Part shown: positions 33,501 through 41,430 of the stretch, one piece after another
How the letters are laid out: every line of letters starts with the position of its first letter
Position numbering within the stretch: position 1 is the stretch's first letter
NCBI RefSeq assembly: GCF_023515955.1
Contig: NZ_CP097322.1
Location: 4,698,501-4,762,500 of the forward strand
Length of the DNA stretch: 64,000 nucleotides
Reading direction: 5' to 3'
Source: Streptomyces sp. RerS4
Lineage (GTDB): Bacteria > Actinomycetota > Actinomycetes > Streptomycetales > Streptomycetaceae
The notes under the pieces: generated by a model
What the model saw: the letters and a program-made list of their open reading frames with translations, nothing else
Databases searched by the model: none
What the model was told of the DNA's origin: nothing
Translations under genes and position numbers: made by a program

Positions 33501-33535
33501 AGGGCCGCGGAACCCCACCCGGGATCCGCGGCCCT
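33501..33535 (+). terminator. Attenuator hairpin in the wblC leader
   Basis: An 11-bp GC-rich stem (33501-33511 with 33525-33535) is followed by TTCTGTTTG. It lies after the upstream ORF and 125 nt before wblC, the position expected of an intrinsic attenuator. Confidence 0.75.
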
Positions 33536-33659
33536 TCTGTTTGTCCCCGACCGGGGGCGACGGAGCGAAGGGGCCTCGGGACTGGCAAGACCAGGTAACA
33601 GCCGCCCCCCGGCCGACCGGCCGGAACGACTAACCGAACAAGACGAGGAAGAAACCACC

Positions 33660-34031
33660 GTGCAACTCGAAGCGCACGCCCCGTCCGTACCGCAGAACCG
33701 AACGATCTCCCCGCCCGCTGTCCCGGAGGCCTCCACCTTGACCCCCCTCACCGCGCTCACCGCGCTCGACGACGCCATCGAGAACCTCGGCGTACCCGTC
33801 CCCTGCCGCACCTTCGACCCCGAGGTCTTCTTCGCCGAGTCCCCGGCCGACGTCGAGTACGCCAAGTCCCTGTGCGGCACCTGCCCGCTGATCGAGGCCT
33901 GCCTCGCCGGCGCCCAGGAGCGCCGCGAGCCCTGGGGCGTCTGGGGCGGCGAGCTGTTCGTCCAGGGCGTCGTCGTTGCCCGCAAGCGGCCCCGCGGCCG
34001 TCCGCGCAAGAACCCGGTTGCAGCGGCATGA
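33660..34031 (+). CDS. wblC: WhiB family regulator WblC (WhiB7)
   Basis: A 123-residue iron-sulfur transcription factor. The four cluster cysteines are in VPCRTF, CGTCPLIEAC; the GVWGGE turn follows and the C-terminus has an RGRPRK AT-hook, the features that separate WhiB7/WblC from other Wbl proteins. It binds sigma region 4 of the principal sigma factor and activates resistance genes when ribosomes are inhibited. GTG at 33660 follows GAGGAAG. It is read through from a long leader holding an upstream ORF and attenuator, and its stop overlaps the next ORF. Confidence 0.95.
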   Translation: MQLEAHAPSVPQNRTISPPAVPEASTLTPLTALTALDDAIENLGVPVPCRTFDPEVFFAESPADVEYAKSLCGTCPLIEACLAGAQERREPWGVWGGELFVQGVVVARKRPRGRPRKNPVAAA

Positions 34032-34363
34032 CCGCCATCGGAACCATCGACCGCCCTCTGACGCACGACCCCCTGAAGCAGGCCCTCATGTCCCCCCACG
34101 CCACCACCACGAGCGAGCAGCCGCACGGCTCCGCCACCGCAGACTTCATCACCGCCGGCGCGATCACCTCGCGTCAGAACAGGACCCGCGAAATGCAACT
34201 CATCCCAGAAGCCATGGCTCGTGCGCATATGGACGACCGCATGCGTGAGGTGGACGCCGAGCGTCTCGCCGTGCGCCTGGTCGCCGCCCGGCGCATGCAG
34301 CGCAGGGCCGAGCGCGTCTCCATGCGCGCCCGGCGCGCGCTGGCCATGGCCGTCATGCACTGA
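34028..34363 (+). CDS. Small basic protein translationally coupled to wblC
   Basis: ATG at 34028 overlaps the wblC stop (ATGA) and opens a 111-residue frame with normal codon bias. The N-terminal half is Thr/Ser/Pro-rich and probably disordered; from residue 56 it is a highly charged helix with R-A-E-R-V-S-M-R-A-R-R and many Arg and Met residues. A shorter version from ATG 34193 (56 residues) is possible. I do not recognise a family. Co-translation with WblC suggests expression under ribosome stress. Confidence 0.65.
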   Translation: MTAIGTIDRPLTHDPLKQALMSPHATTTSEQPHGSATADFITAGAITSRQNRTREMQLIPEAMARAHMDDRMREVDAERLAVRLVAARRMQRRAERVSMRARRALAMAVMH

Positions 34364-34390
34364 CGACCACCGCACCACGGCACCACCAAA

Positions 34391-34420
34391 GGGGGACCGG
34401 TCCGAACGGACCGGTCCCCC
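34391..34420 (+). terminator. Terminator of the wblC operon
   Basis: Perfect 14-bp palindromic stem GGGGGACCGGTCCG with its complement, starting 27 bp after the small protein. Confidence 0.85.
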
Positions 34421-34456
34421 CGGTGCGTTGCACGGCCCGCTCACCCTCCACGGGGA

Positions 34457-34462
34457 TATCGT
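34457..34462 (+). promoter_or_regulatory. -10 box of a leaderless transcript
   Basis: TATCGT lies exactly 6 nt before the GTG at 34469. Confidence 0.55.
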
Positions 34463-34468
34463 CTGGAG

Positions 34469-34675
34469 GTGGACCAGCCGACCCCCCACCCCGCCCCGCA
34501 GGGATCCGAGGCCCAGCCCGTGGTCTGCGCGCGCTGCGGCACCCGCGCCCCGGACGGCGCCCCGCCCACCTGGACCTGCTCCGTCGAGAACGGGACCAGA
34601 CAGTACTTCTGCGTCGACTGCGCGCGCGCCAACCTCCGCGCCATCGAGGGCAGGCTCGACTCCTCCTGGTGGTGA
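34469..34675 (+). CDS. Small zinc-ribbon protein
   Basis: A 68-residue protein with CARCG near residue 20 and TWTCS and CVDC further on, giving a CxxC...C...CxxC pattern for one zinc. It ends in SSWW, a hydrophobic aromatic tail. It has no membrane segment. The GTG start is 6 nt after a TATCGT box, so the message is probably leaderless. It lies between the wblC operon and the converging ABC1 kinase gene. The function is unknown. Confidence 0.75.
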   Translation: MDQPTPHPAPQGSEAQPVVCARCGTRAPDGAPPTWTCSVENGTRQYFCVDCARANLRAIEGRLDSSWW

Positions 34676-34702
34676 CCCCGACCGGCCCGGCCGGCCGGTC
34701 CG

Positions 34703-36031
34703 TCAGTCCTCGGCCCGGAACCCGGGCACCCAGGTGTCGAGTTCCTCGCGCAGCCGTACCGTCGCGCCCAGCTGGCACAGCACCCCGATGGTGCTCAGCG
34801 AAACCCGGTGGATCAGCAGGTACGACGGCGGCAGGTTGATCTGCCGCCCCAACTGGTGCGCGGGCGAACGGGGATCGGCGATCCGGGCCGCCTGACCGCG
34901 CAGCCACGGCCGGGTGAAGGTGAACTCCTCCGCCTCCACCGGCTCGATGATCGGCTTGAGGTAGGCGAGCACCGCGTCGGGGTCCAGGTCTATGGACTCC
35001 CTCACGAACCCCTCGGCACGCAGATGCCCGTACATCCCCTGGGCGTCCCCGTCCAGGGTCATCCGCAGCGACCGGCCGATGGGCTTGGGCCAGCCGCCCG
35101 GGAGCCGGTCGACCGTGCCGAAGTCCAGCACGCCCAACCGCATCCGCCCCTCCGGCCCCGCCATCAGCCGGAAGTTCCCCGGATGTGGATCGGCGTGCAG
35201 CAGGCCCGTGCGCGCCGGCCCCGAGAAGAGGAAGCGGGCCAGCAACTGCCCGGCGCGGTCGCGCTCCTCCTCGGTCCCGTCGGCTATCACCTCCGACAAC
35301 GGGGTGCCCTCCAGCCACTCCGTCACCAGCACCTGGTCGCCCTGGAACACGACGTCCGGCACGACCACGTCCGGGTCGCCGTCGAAGGCGTCCGCGTGGG
35401 TGCGCTGCGCCTCGGCCTCCAACTCGTAGTCCAGTTCCTCCGCGACCCGATCGCGCAGTTCCTTGATCAGCGGCTTCACGTCCATGCCCGGTACCAGCGG
35501 CCCCAGCAGCCCGGCGAACCGGCTCAACTGCTTGAGGTCCGACAACAACGCCTCACCGGCCCCCGGGTACTGGACCTTGACCGCCACCGGCCGACCGTCG
35601 TGCCACACCGCCCGGTGCACCTGCCCGATCGAGGCGGCCGCGGCCGGCTTGTCCTCGAACTCCTCGAACCGATCACGCCAGTCCGCGCCGAGACGCTCGG
35701 CGAGCACCTCGTGCACCCGCGCCGCCGGCAGCGGCGGGGCCGCCTCCTGGAGCTTCGTGAGCGCCGCCCGGTACGGCCCGGCGACCTCCTCGGGCAGCGC
35801 CGACTCGAACACCGAAAGGGCCTGCCCGAGCTTCATGGCGCCCCCCTTCAGCTCCCCGAGCGTGCGGAACAACTGCTCGGCGGTGCGCTGCTGGAGCTCT
35901 CGGGCGACGATCTCGGCCGATTTGCCGCCGATCCGCTTGCCCAGCCCCCATGTGGCCCGGCCCGCGATGCCGAGTGGTAGCGCGGCCAGCTTGACGGTGC
36001 GGGTGACCGCCTTCCGGGGAAGATCAGACAT
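34703..36031 (-). CDS. ABC1/UbiB-type (AarF) atypical kinase
   Basis: A 442-residue protein-kinase-like protein. The KxGQ region reads LKGGAMKLGQALS, the Ala-rich loop AAAASIGQVH replaces the glycine loop, VAVKVQYPG holds the invariant Lys, and DPHPGN and LDFGTVD supply catalytic and metal residues. UbiB/ABC1 proteins act as ATPases in isoprenoid-quinone or lipid metabolism at membranes; this actinobacterial branch is the homologue of Rv3197 beside whiB7. The ATG has GGAGGGG upstream. Co-location with wblC in both genera suggests a role linked to antibiotic tolerance, which is an inference. Confidence 0.92.
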   Translation of the reverse strand: MSDLPRKAVTRTVKLAALPLGIAGRATWGLGKRIGGKSAEIVARELQQRTAEQLFRTLGELKGGAMKLGQALSVFESALPEEVAGPYRAALTKLQEAAPPLPAARVHEVLAERLGADWRDRFEEFEDKPAAAASIGQVHRAVWHDGRPVAVKVQYPGAGEALLSDLKQLSRFAGLLGPLVPGMDVKPLIKELRDRVAEELDYELEAEAQRTHADAFDGDPDVVVPDVVFQGDQVLVTEWLEGTPLSEVIADGTEEERDRAGQLLARFLFSGPARTGLLHADPHPGNFRLMAGPEGRMRLGVLDFGTVDRLPGGWPKPIGRSLRMTLDGDAQGMYGHLRAEGFVRESIDLDPDAVLAYLKPIIEPVEAEEFTFTRPWLRGQAARIADPRSPAHQLGRQINLPPSYLLIHRVSLSTIGVLCQLGATVRLREELDTWVPGFRAED

Positions 36032-36173
36032 AAGCCCCTCCAGTTCCCAGACTGCTGAGCCGCGAACGGCGTTTCGGGACGACCCTCGACCCGAACGCAT
36101 CCTGTCATGACCTCCCCCGCGCCCGGACCCGGGCACCGGCCCCCGATTCGACGGGCCTCGGACCCCCACCCCT

Positions 36174-37373
36174 TCATGACGCCACCACCGCACCGTCGGC
36201 CTCGGCGCCGACGTCCGCGCCCGCTTCGGTGGGCGCCGCCGCGCAGGGGCACCGCGGATGCGGACGCACCGCGGAACGCTCCCAGTGCAGAGCGGGCAGG
36301 GCCGCCTCCCAGCGGGTGGCCGTGGAGGCGGGGAAGCCGCCGTCCAGGAAGGCCAGGGCGTGCGCCGCGGCCAGCCCCGCCACCGCCGTGGACAACCCCA
36401 GGTCACACGCGGCCGTCCCGCGCCGGCGATGCGCCGAGCGCCACTGGACGAGCATCCTCGGCCAGGCCGGATCACGGTCGACGCGCTCGCGCTCCATGCA
36501 CCCCGCGCAGGCCGTCACCCCCGGCAGCACCAGCGGCCCCACCAAACCCGTCCCCTCCAGCACCCCGGCGTACAGGTGCGGGATCCCGGTGGCCACCCAA
36601 CCGGCCGCCGTCTCCGGGTCCGGCGCCCACGCCTGGAGCCCGTCCCGAGGCGCGACCACCACCAGCGCCAACGCCGGCTCCGCCCCGGGCCGCGCGCCGG
36701 CCCCCGGCCCGCATCCGGAACCCGGCCCCGACCCGGGCCCCGAACCCGGCTCCGAGCGCTCACCGACCCGCGGCGCCCGCCCCGGCGCCGACTCCCGTAC
36801 GAGCGCCCCCGCCGCCTCGGCCCGCAGTCGGCCCACACCCGCCGCGCCCATCCCGCCCGGGGCCACATCGGCCGCCTCCACCCGACCGCCGTCGAGCACC
36901 TCGACCCGGCCCACCCCGGCCCCCGCCAGGACGGCGGCGATCAACGCCCCGACCCGGCCGCTCCCGCGCACCCGGACCCGTAGCTCCCGGCGGGCCGCGA
37001 GCCCCCGTAAGTCCCCACCGGGTTCCGGGCACACCAGGGACAGCGACGCCAGGTCGGGGCCGAGCCTCCCCGGCGTCTCCGGCCGGCGCCGCACCGCCTG
37101 CGCCCGCGGCCCGCCCGCCGTGGCGTCGTCGAGCAGCCCGGCCCGCGCCAGCCTTCTGACCAGCTCGTCCGCCTGCCCGGCCGGCAACCCCATCGCGAGG
37201 GCCTCCGTCCGCAACAGCTCCATGCTCCGCGTCCCGTCGATCCGGTCGAGGAACGAACCTGTCGCCGTGTCCACCGGACCGAGCACCACCGCGTGCGCGG
37301 GAGTGACCCCGAACTGGACCGTCTGCCGATCCCGCCAGGCCCGTGCCAGCGCGGGCTTCACCTTCGGATACAT
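36174..37373 (-). CDS. ThiF-family protein with RRE-like N-terminus
   Basis: A 399-residue protein. Residues 1-85 (AWRDRQTVQFGV, FLDRIDGTRSMELL, RRLARAGLLDD) resemble the PqqD/RRE-like N-terminal domain of azoline cyclodehydratase C proteins. The following E1-like domain has RVRGSGRVGALIAAVLAGAGVG as nucleotide-binding motif and zinc-type cysteines in CAGCM and CPCA. An Arg/Pro/Gly linker with PGSG repeats lies mid-protein. No YcaO partner or precursor peptide is adjacent. GGAG precedes the ATG. The protein may bind or modify a peptide encoded elsewhere. Confidence 0.8.
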   Translation of the reverse strand: MYPKVKPALARAWRDRQTVQFGVTPAHAVVLGPVDTATGSFLDRIDGTRSMELLRTEALAMGLPAGQADELVRRLARAGLLDDATAGGPRAQAVRRRPETPGRLGPDLASLSLVCPEPGGDLRGLAARRELRVRVRGSGRVGALIAAVLAGAGVGRVEVLDGGRVEAADVAPGGMGAAGVGRLRAEAAGALVRESAPGRAPRVGERSEPGSGPGSGPGSGCGPGAGARPGAEPALALVVVAPRDGLQAWAPDPETAAGWVATGIPHLYAGVLEGTGLVGPLVLPGVTACAGCMERERVDRDPAWPRMLVQWRSAHRRRGTAACDLGLSTAVAGLAAAHALAFLDGGFPASTATRWEAALPALHWERSAVRPHPRCPCAAAPTEAGADVGAEADGAVVAS

Positions 37374-37600
37374 GGCCGTCTCCTTCTCCGTGGCTTTGTC
37401 GTGGCTTCGTCGTGGCTTCTCCGCGATCGGATCCGCTCTCCCGTCACGATGCCCGCCCCGGCCGGCGCGTGCGGAAAGTTGTCCACAGGCAAAGGGTGTT
37501 AGGCATATGAAATGGAAAGGACGGGGATGTCCGCGTCACCGACGGTGAATCGATCACGTTCGAACGGTGGACGCGCGGGACTTCCGCCACGGCCGGCGGG

Positions 37601-37606
37601 TACCGT
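37601..37606 (+). promoter_or_regulatory. -10 box of a leaderless transcript
   Basis: TACCGT is 6 nt upstream of the GTG at 37613. Confidence 0.5.
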
Positions 37607-37612
37607 CGAGGC

Positions 37613-38152
37613 GTGTCCGCCGACCCACCGCAGCGCGCCGTCGAAGTCCGCCGCAGCGCGCGCCGCCGCAGGACCGTATCCGCGTACCGCGAGGGCGAGC
37701 GGACGGTCGTCCTGATCCCTGCCCGGATGTCCGAGGCGGAAGAGCGGCGCTGGGTGGGCGTCATGCTCGACAAACTCGCCGCCCAGGAGGGCAAACGTGT
37801 CCTCGGGGACACGGAACTCACCGAGCGCGCCGAGCGTTTGTCCGAGCAGTACTTCGGCGGCCGCGCCCGCCCCCGTTCGGTGCGCTGGGTCACCAACCAG
37901 AACACGCGCTGGGGCTCCTGCACCCCGGCCGAAGGCAGCATCCGGCTGTCCCACCGCCTCCAGGGCATGCCGGAGTACGTCGTCGACTACGTGCTGCTGC
38001 ACGAGCTGGCCCACCTCCTGGTCCCCGGGCACGGCCCCCGGTTCTGGGAACTGCTGGAGGCCTATCCGAGGACCGAGCGCGCCCGCGGCTACCTTGAGGG
38101 AGTGGTCGCGGCGGAGCGCCTGCCGAAGGTTCCCGCCGCCCGCGAGGAATGA
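37613..38152 (+). CDS. YgjP/SprT-like zinc metallopeptidase
   Basis: A 179-residue protein of the DUF45/M48-like group. The zinc motif HELAH lies at about 131-135 in LLHELAHLLVPGHGPRFW, with a third His following. The TRWGSCTP stretch upstream is conserved in the family. It is cytoplasmic, without a signal or membrane segment. The gene is divergent from the ThiF/RRE gene across 239 bp. Substrate unknown; a role in processing a peptide handled by the ThiF protein is only a possibility. Confidence 0.88.
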   Translation: MSADPPQRAVEVRRSARRRRTVSAYREGERTVVLIPARMSEAEERRWVGVMLDKLAAQEGKRVLGDTELTERAERLSEQYFGGRARPRSVRWVTNQNTRWGSCTPAEGSIRLSHRLQGMPEYVVDYVLLHELAHLLVPGHGPRFWELLEAYPRTERARGYLEGVVAAERLPKVPAAREE

Positions 38153-38277
38153 CCTCCCGTCACGGAGAGTAATCTGTACCGGCTTCGTACCAGCTTGGCC
38201 GGATGTCGGCGTGAGCCGCTAGCCTGGCGCCACACAGCGGCATCCATTCACAGTCGGGACGGGGGACGGTCGGACGT

Positions 38278-39947
38278 ATGGCCAGGGAATTCCAACGCGG
38301 CCACAAGGCCAGGGTCAGTGATCTGACGGCGGGTACCGATCTGTACGTGGGCGTCCAGATCGCCGGCCCCGGACTCACCTTCGACATCAGCTGCTTCGGC
38401 CTCGACGCCAACGAGCAGCTGTCGGACGATCGCTACTTCGTCTTCTACAACCAGCCGAAGTCACCCGAGGAGTCCATCCAGCAGCTCGGCGCGCAGGCCG
38501 GTGACACGGAATCCTTCCGGGTGACCCTGGACCGCGTCCCGGCGACCATCCACAAGCTGTCCTTCACCGCCACCCTCGACGGCGCCGGACAGATGTCCCA
38601 GATCGGCCCCGGCTACATCCGGATCGTCGCCGGTGGCGAGGAAGTCGTCCGCTACTCCTTCACGGGCTCCGAGTTCAGCACCGAGCGCGCCCTGATGATC
38701 GGCGACTTCTACCTCAAGGACGTGTGGCGCTTCGCCGCCGTCGGCCAGGGCTTCGACGGCGGCCTCGCCGCGCTCCTGAAGCACTTCGGCGGCGAGGTCG
38801 CGGAGGAGGAGGCCCAGCCCGAACCGCAGGTCCCGGCCCAGGCCCAGCCCCCGGCCGCCGTCCCGGGCTTCGCGCCGCCGGCAGCCCCGGCCCCGGCCGC
38901 TGCCCCGCCCCGGCCTTCGGCGCCCCGCCGCGCAGCAGGCCCCGCAGCAGCAGCCCCGGCCCCCGCGCCCTACGCCCCGCCGCCGCAGCACCACCAACCG
39001 CAGCCCCACCAGCCGCAGGCGCCTCAGCCGCAGGCCCCGGCCCCCGTGCACTCGGCCCCGACCATGGTCGGCCCGATGGCCCGCCCGCCCCGGCGGCGCC
39101 CTACGGTCAGCCCCCGCACGCCCCGCAGCCCCCGCACCAGCAGCCCTCGTACGGCGGCCAGGCCCTGGGCCAGCAGCCGCCCTACGGCGGGCAGCCGTCC
39201 TACGGCGGGCAGGCGCCCTACGGTCAGCAGCCCCCGGCCCCCTACGGCCAGGCACCGCAGCCCCCACAGGCCGCCCACGCCACCGGACCCGGCCTCGCCG
39301 CCGCGCTCCAGCCGTACAAGGAAGCCCCCACGGGCGCCCGTTGGACCGCGCAGAACCAGCAGCTCATGCGCGTCGACCTGGCCATGGGCGGCCAGGCCGT
39401 CCTCGCCCGCCAGGGCAGCATGGTCCTCTACCAGGGCAAGGTCGACTTCGGCTACAAGGGCGCGGGCTTCGCCGGCCGCATCGTCGGCAACGCCACCGGC
39501 CAGGAGATGCAGCTCATGCGCTGCACCGGCCGCGGCCAGGTCTTCCTCGCCGAGAACGGCGCGCACCTGCACGCCATCGAGCTCCAGGGCGACGGCATCT
39601 GCGTCTCCGCCGAGAGCGTCCTCGCCTTCGACGAGTCCCTCCAGCACGAGGTCCGCCGCATCGAGGGCCACGGCATCCCCGGCGGGGCCCTGTTCACCAT
39701 GCTCTTCCAGGGCACCGGCACGGTCGTCGTCAAGACGCACGGCGTCCCCGTCGTCCTGCCCGTCACCCCGACCACGTTCGCCGACAGCAACGCCATCGTC
39801 GCCTGGTCCGCCGCCTCCCAGGTGATCATTTCCAGCCAGGTCCGGCTGCGTCGCAACGCCTACCCGGGGCACAGCGGGGAGACCGTGAACCTCCAGTTCC
39901 GCGGCGCCCCCGGCAACTTCATCGTCGTCCAGCCGTACGAGGTCTGA
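38278..39947 (+). pseudogene. TerD-AIM24 fusion gene interrupted by a frameshift
   Basis: From ATG 38278 the first frame gives a TerD domain (about residues 1-175, with SDDRYFVFYNQPKSP and acidic calcium-binding residues) and a Pro/Ala linker. Near 39080-39097, in a run of CCCGCCCGCCCC, meaningful sequence moves to the next frame: a Gly/Tyr/Gln linker of SYGGQ-type repeats and an AIM24 (DUF124) domain ending VVQPYEV at 39947. The first frame itself stays open to 39825 but is only Arg/Ser/Pro-rich. One missing base explains this. The intact product would have about 557 residues. It may be a sequencing indel rather than a broken gene. Confidence 0.75.
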
Positions 39948-39958
39948 GGGAGCCCCAC

Positions 39959-40657
39959 ATGAACGCCATGAACGCCATGAACCACCAGCTCGCGGGCTAC
40001 GCCCCCACCCCCGTCACGGCCCGCATGGAGAACCACGGCCGCGCCATGCTCAAGGTCGCCATGCAGACCGGCCAGGACCTCTTCGCCCGCACCGGCTCGA
40101 TGGTCGCCTACGAGGGCTTCATCCAGTACGAGCCCAACCCGCCCGCCGTCCGGCAGATGGCCTCCCAGTGGCTGACCGGCGAGGGCGCCCCGCTGATGAA
40201 GTGCACCGGCGACGGCCTGCTCTACCTCGCCGACTACGGCGCGGACGTCGTCGTCATCAACCTCGCCAACGACTCCCTGTCCGTCAACGGCACCAATCTG
40301 CTCGCCTTCGACGCGAGCCTCCAGTGGGGCGTCGAGCGCGTCAAGGGCATGGCGAAGTTCGCGGGCCAGGGCCTGTTCAACGTCCAGATCGCCGGCACCG
40401 GCTGGGTCGCCATCACCTCCCGCGGCACCCCCATCGTCGTCGACTGCGGGCGCGGCGAGGACGAGACGTACGTCGACCCGGACGCGCTCGTCGCCTGGTC
40501 CCCGAACCTCAAGGTGAAGGGCAAGCGCAGCTTCAAGGCCTCGTCGATGATCGGCCGAGGCAGCGGGGAGGCCTACCAGATGGCCTTCTCCGGCCAGGGC
40601 ATCGTCGTCGTACAGCCCAGCGAGGACAGCACCGACCGGCTCCGGGCACGGGGCTGA
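39959..40657 (+). CDS. AIM24 family protein
   Basis: A 232-residue beta-rich protein of the AIM24/DUF124 family, with the repeated family pattern LFARTGSMVAYEGFI, GLLYLADYGADV and GRGSGEAYQMAFSGQGIVVVQPSE. AIM24-type proteins form trefoil or barrel assemblies; bacterial functions are unknown. It begins with three near-repeats of MNA (ATGAACGCC), so any of three ATGs could be used; the first has GGGAG upstream. It starts 12 bp after the TerD-AIM24 gene, so it belongs to one operon. Confidence 0.9.
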   Translation: MNAMNAMNHQLAGYAPTPVTARMENHGRAMLKVAMQTGQDLFARTGSMVAYEGFIQYEPNPPAVRQMASQWLTGEGAPLMKCTGDGLLYLADYGADVVVINLANDSLSVNGTNLLAFDASLQWGVERVKGMAKFAGQGLFNVQIAGTGWVAITSRGTPIVVDCGRGEDETYVDPDALVAWSPNLKVKGKRSFKASSMIGRGSGEAYQMAFSGQGIVVVQPSEDSTDRLRARG

Positions 40658-40674
40658 GGGGGAGCGGACACATC

Positions 40675-41430
40675 ATGCAGAGCTCACTTTTCGCGCACGC
40701 GGAACAGCAGTCCCAGGACCGCTACGCCGTCCAGAACCCGCAACTGCTGCGGGTCACCCTGACCGGCTCCGACGACGTCCTCGCCCGCAAGGGCTCGATG
40801 GTCGCCTACCAGGGCATCGTCGACTTCGACGGCGAGTACCAGAGCACCAACCAGCGCGGCGCCCGCCGGAACACCGGTGAGGGTCTGGACCTCATGCGCT
40901 GCTCCGGGCAGGGCACGGTCTACCTGGCGAACCTCGCCCAGTACGTGCACGTAGTGGACGTCGACCACGACGGCCTCACCGTGGACAGCGGCTACGTCCT
41001 CGCCCTGGACTCCACGCTGCACACCGAGGTCATCGCGGTCGACAGCCAGTACGGGATCTCCGGATCCGGCAAGTACCAGCTCAACATCAGCGGACGCGGC
41101 AAGGTCGCCCTCATGACCTCCGGACAGCCGCTGATGATGCAGGTCACCCCGGACAAGTACGTCAACGCCGACGCCGACGCGATCGTCGCCTGGTCGACCT
41201 CCCTGCGCGTGCAGATGCAGGCCCAGACCCACTCCACCGGCGTCTGGCGCCGCCGCGGCAACACCGGCGAGGGCTGGGAGCTGAGCTTCCTCGGCACCGG
41301 CTACGCGCTGGTGCAGCCCAGCGAGGTGCTGCCCCCGCAGAACGCCCAGCTCGGCCAGGGCGTGGCCGCCCAGTACGGCATGGGCCAGCACGGCGCCCAC
41401 GCCCAGAACCAGAACAACGCCTGGAACTAG
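40675..41430 (+). CDS. AIM24 family protein
   Basis: A 251-residue paralogue of the preceding protein. Conserved blocks include VLARKGSMVAYQGIVDFDGE, GTVYLANLAQYVHVV and FLGTGYALVQPSE. The C-terminal 25 residues are Gln/Asn/Gly-rich and disordered. ATG at 40675 follows GGGGAGCGG. It lies 17 bp after the previous gene and shares the CTAG of its stop with the stop of the converging hydrolase gene. Confidence 0.9.
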   Translation: MQSSLFAHAEQQSQDRYAVQNPQLLRVTLTGSDDVLARKGSMVAYQGIVDFDGEYQSTNQRGARRNTGEGLDLMRCSGQGTVYLANLAQYVHVVDVDHDGLTVDSGYVLALDSTLHTEVIAVDSQYGISGSGKYQLNISGRGKVALMTSGQPLMMQVTPDKYVNADADAIVAWSTSLRVQMQAQTHSTGVWRRRGNTGEGWELSFLGTGYALVQPSEVLPPQNAQLGQGVAAQYGMGQHGAHAQNQNNAWN

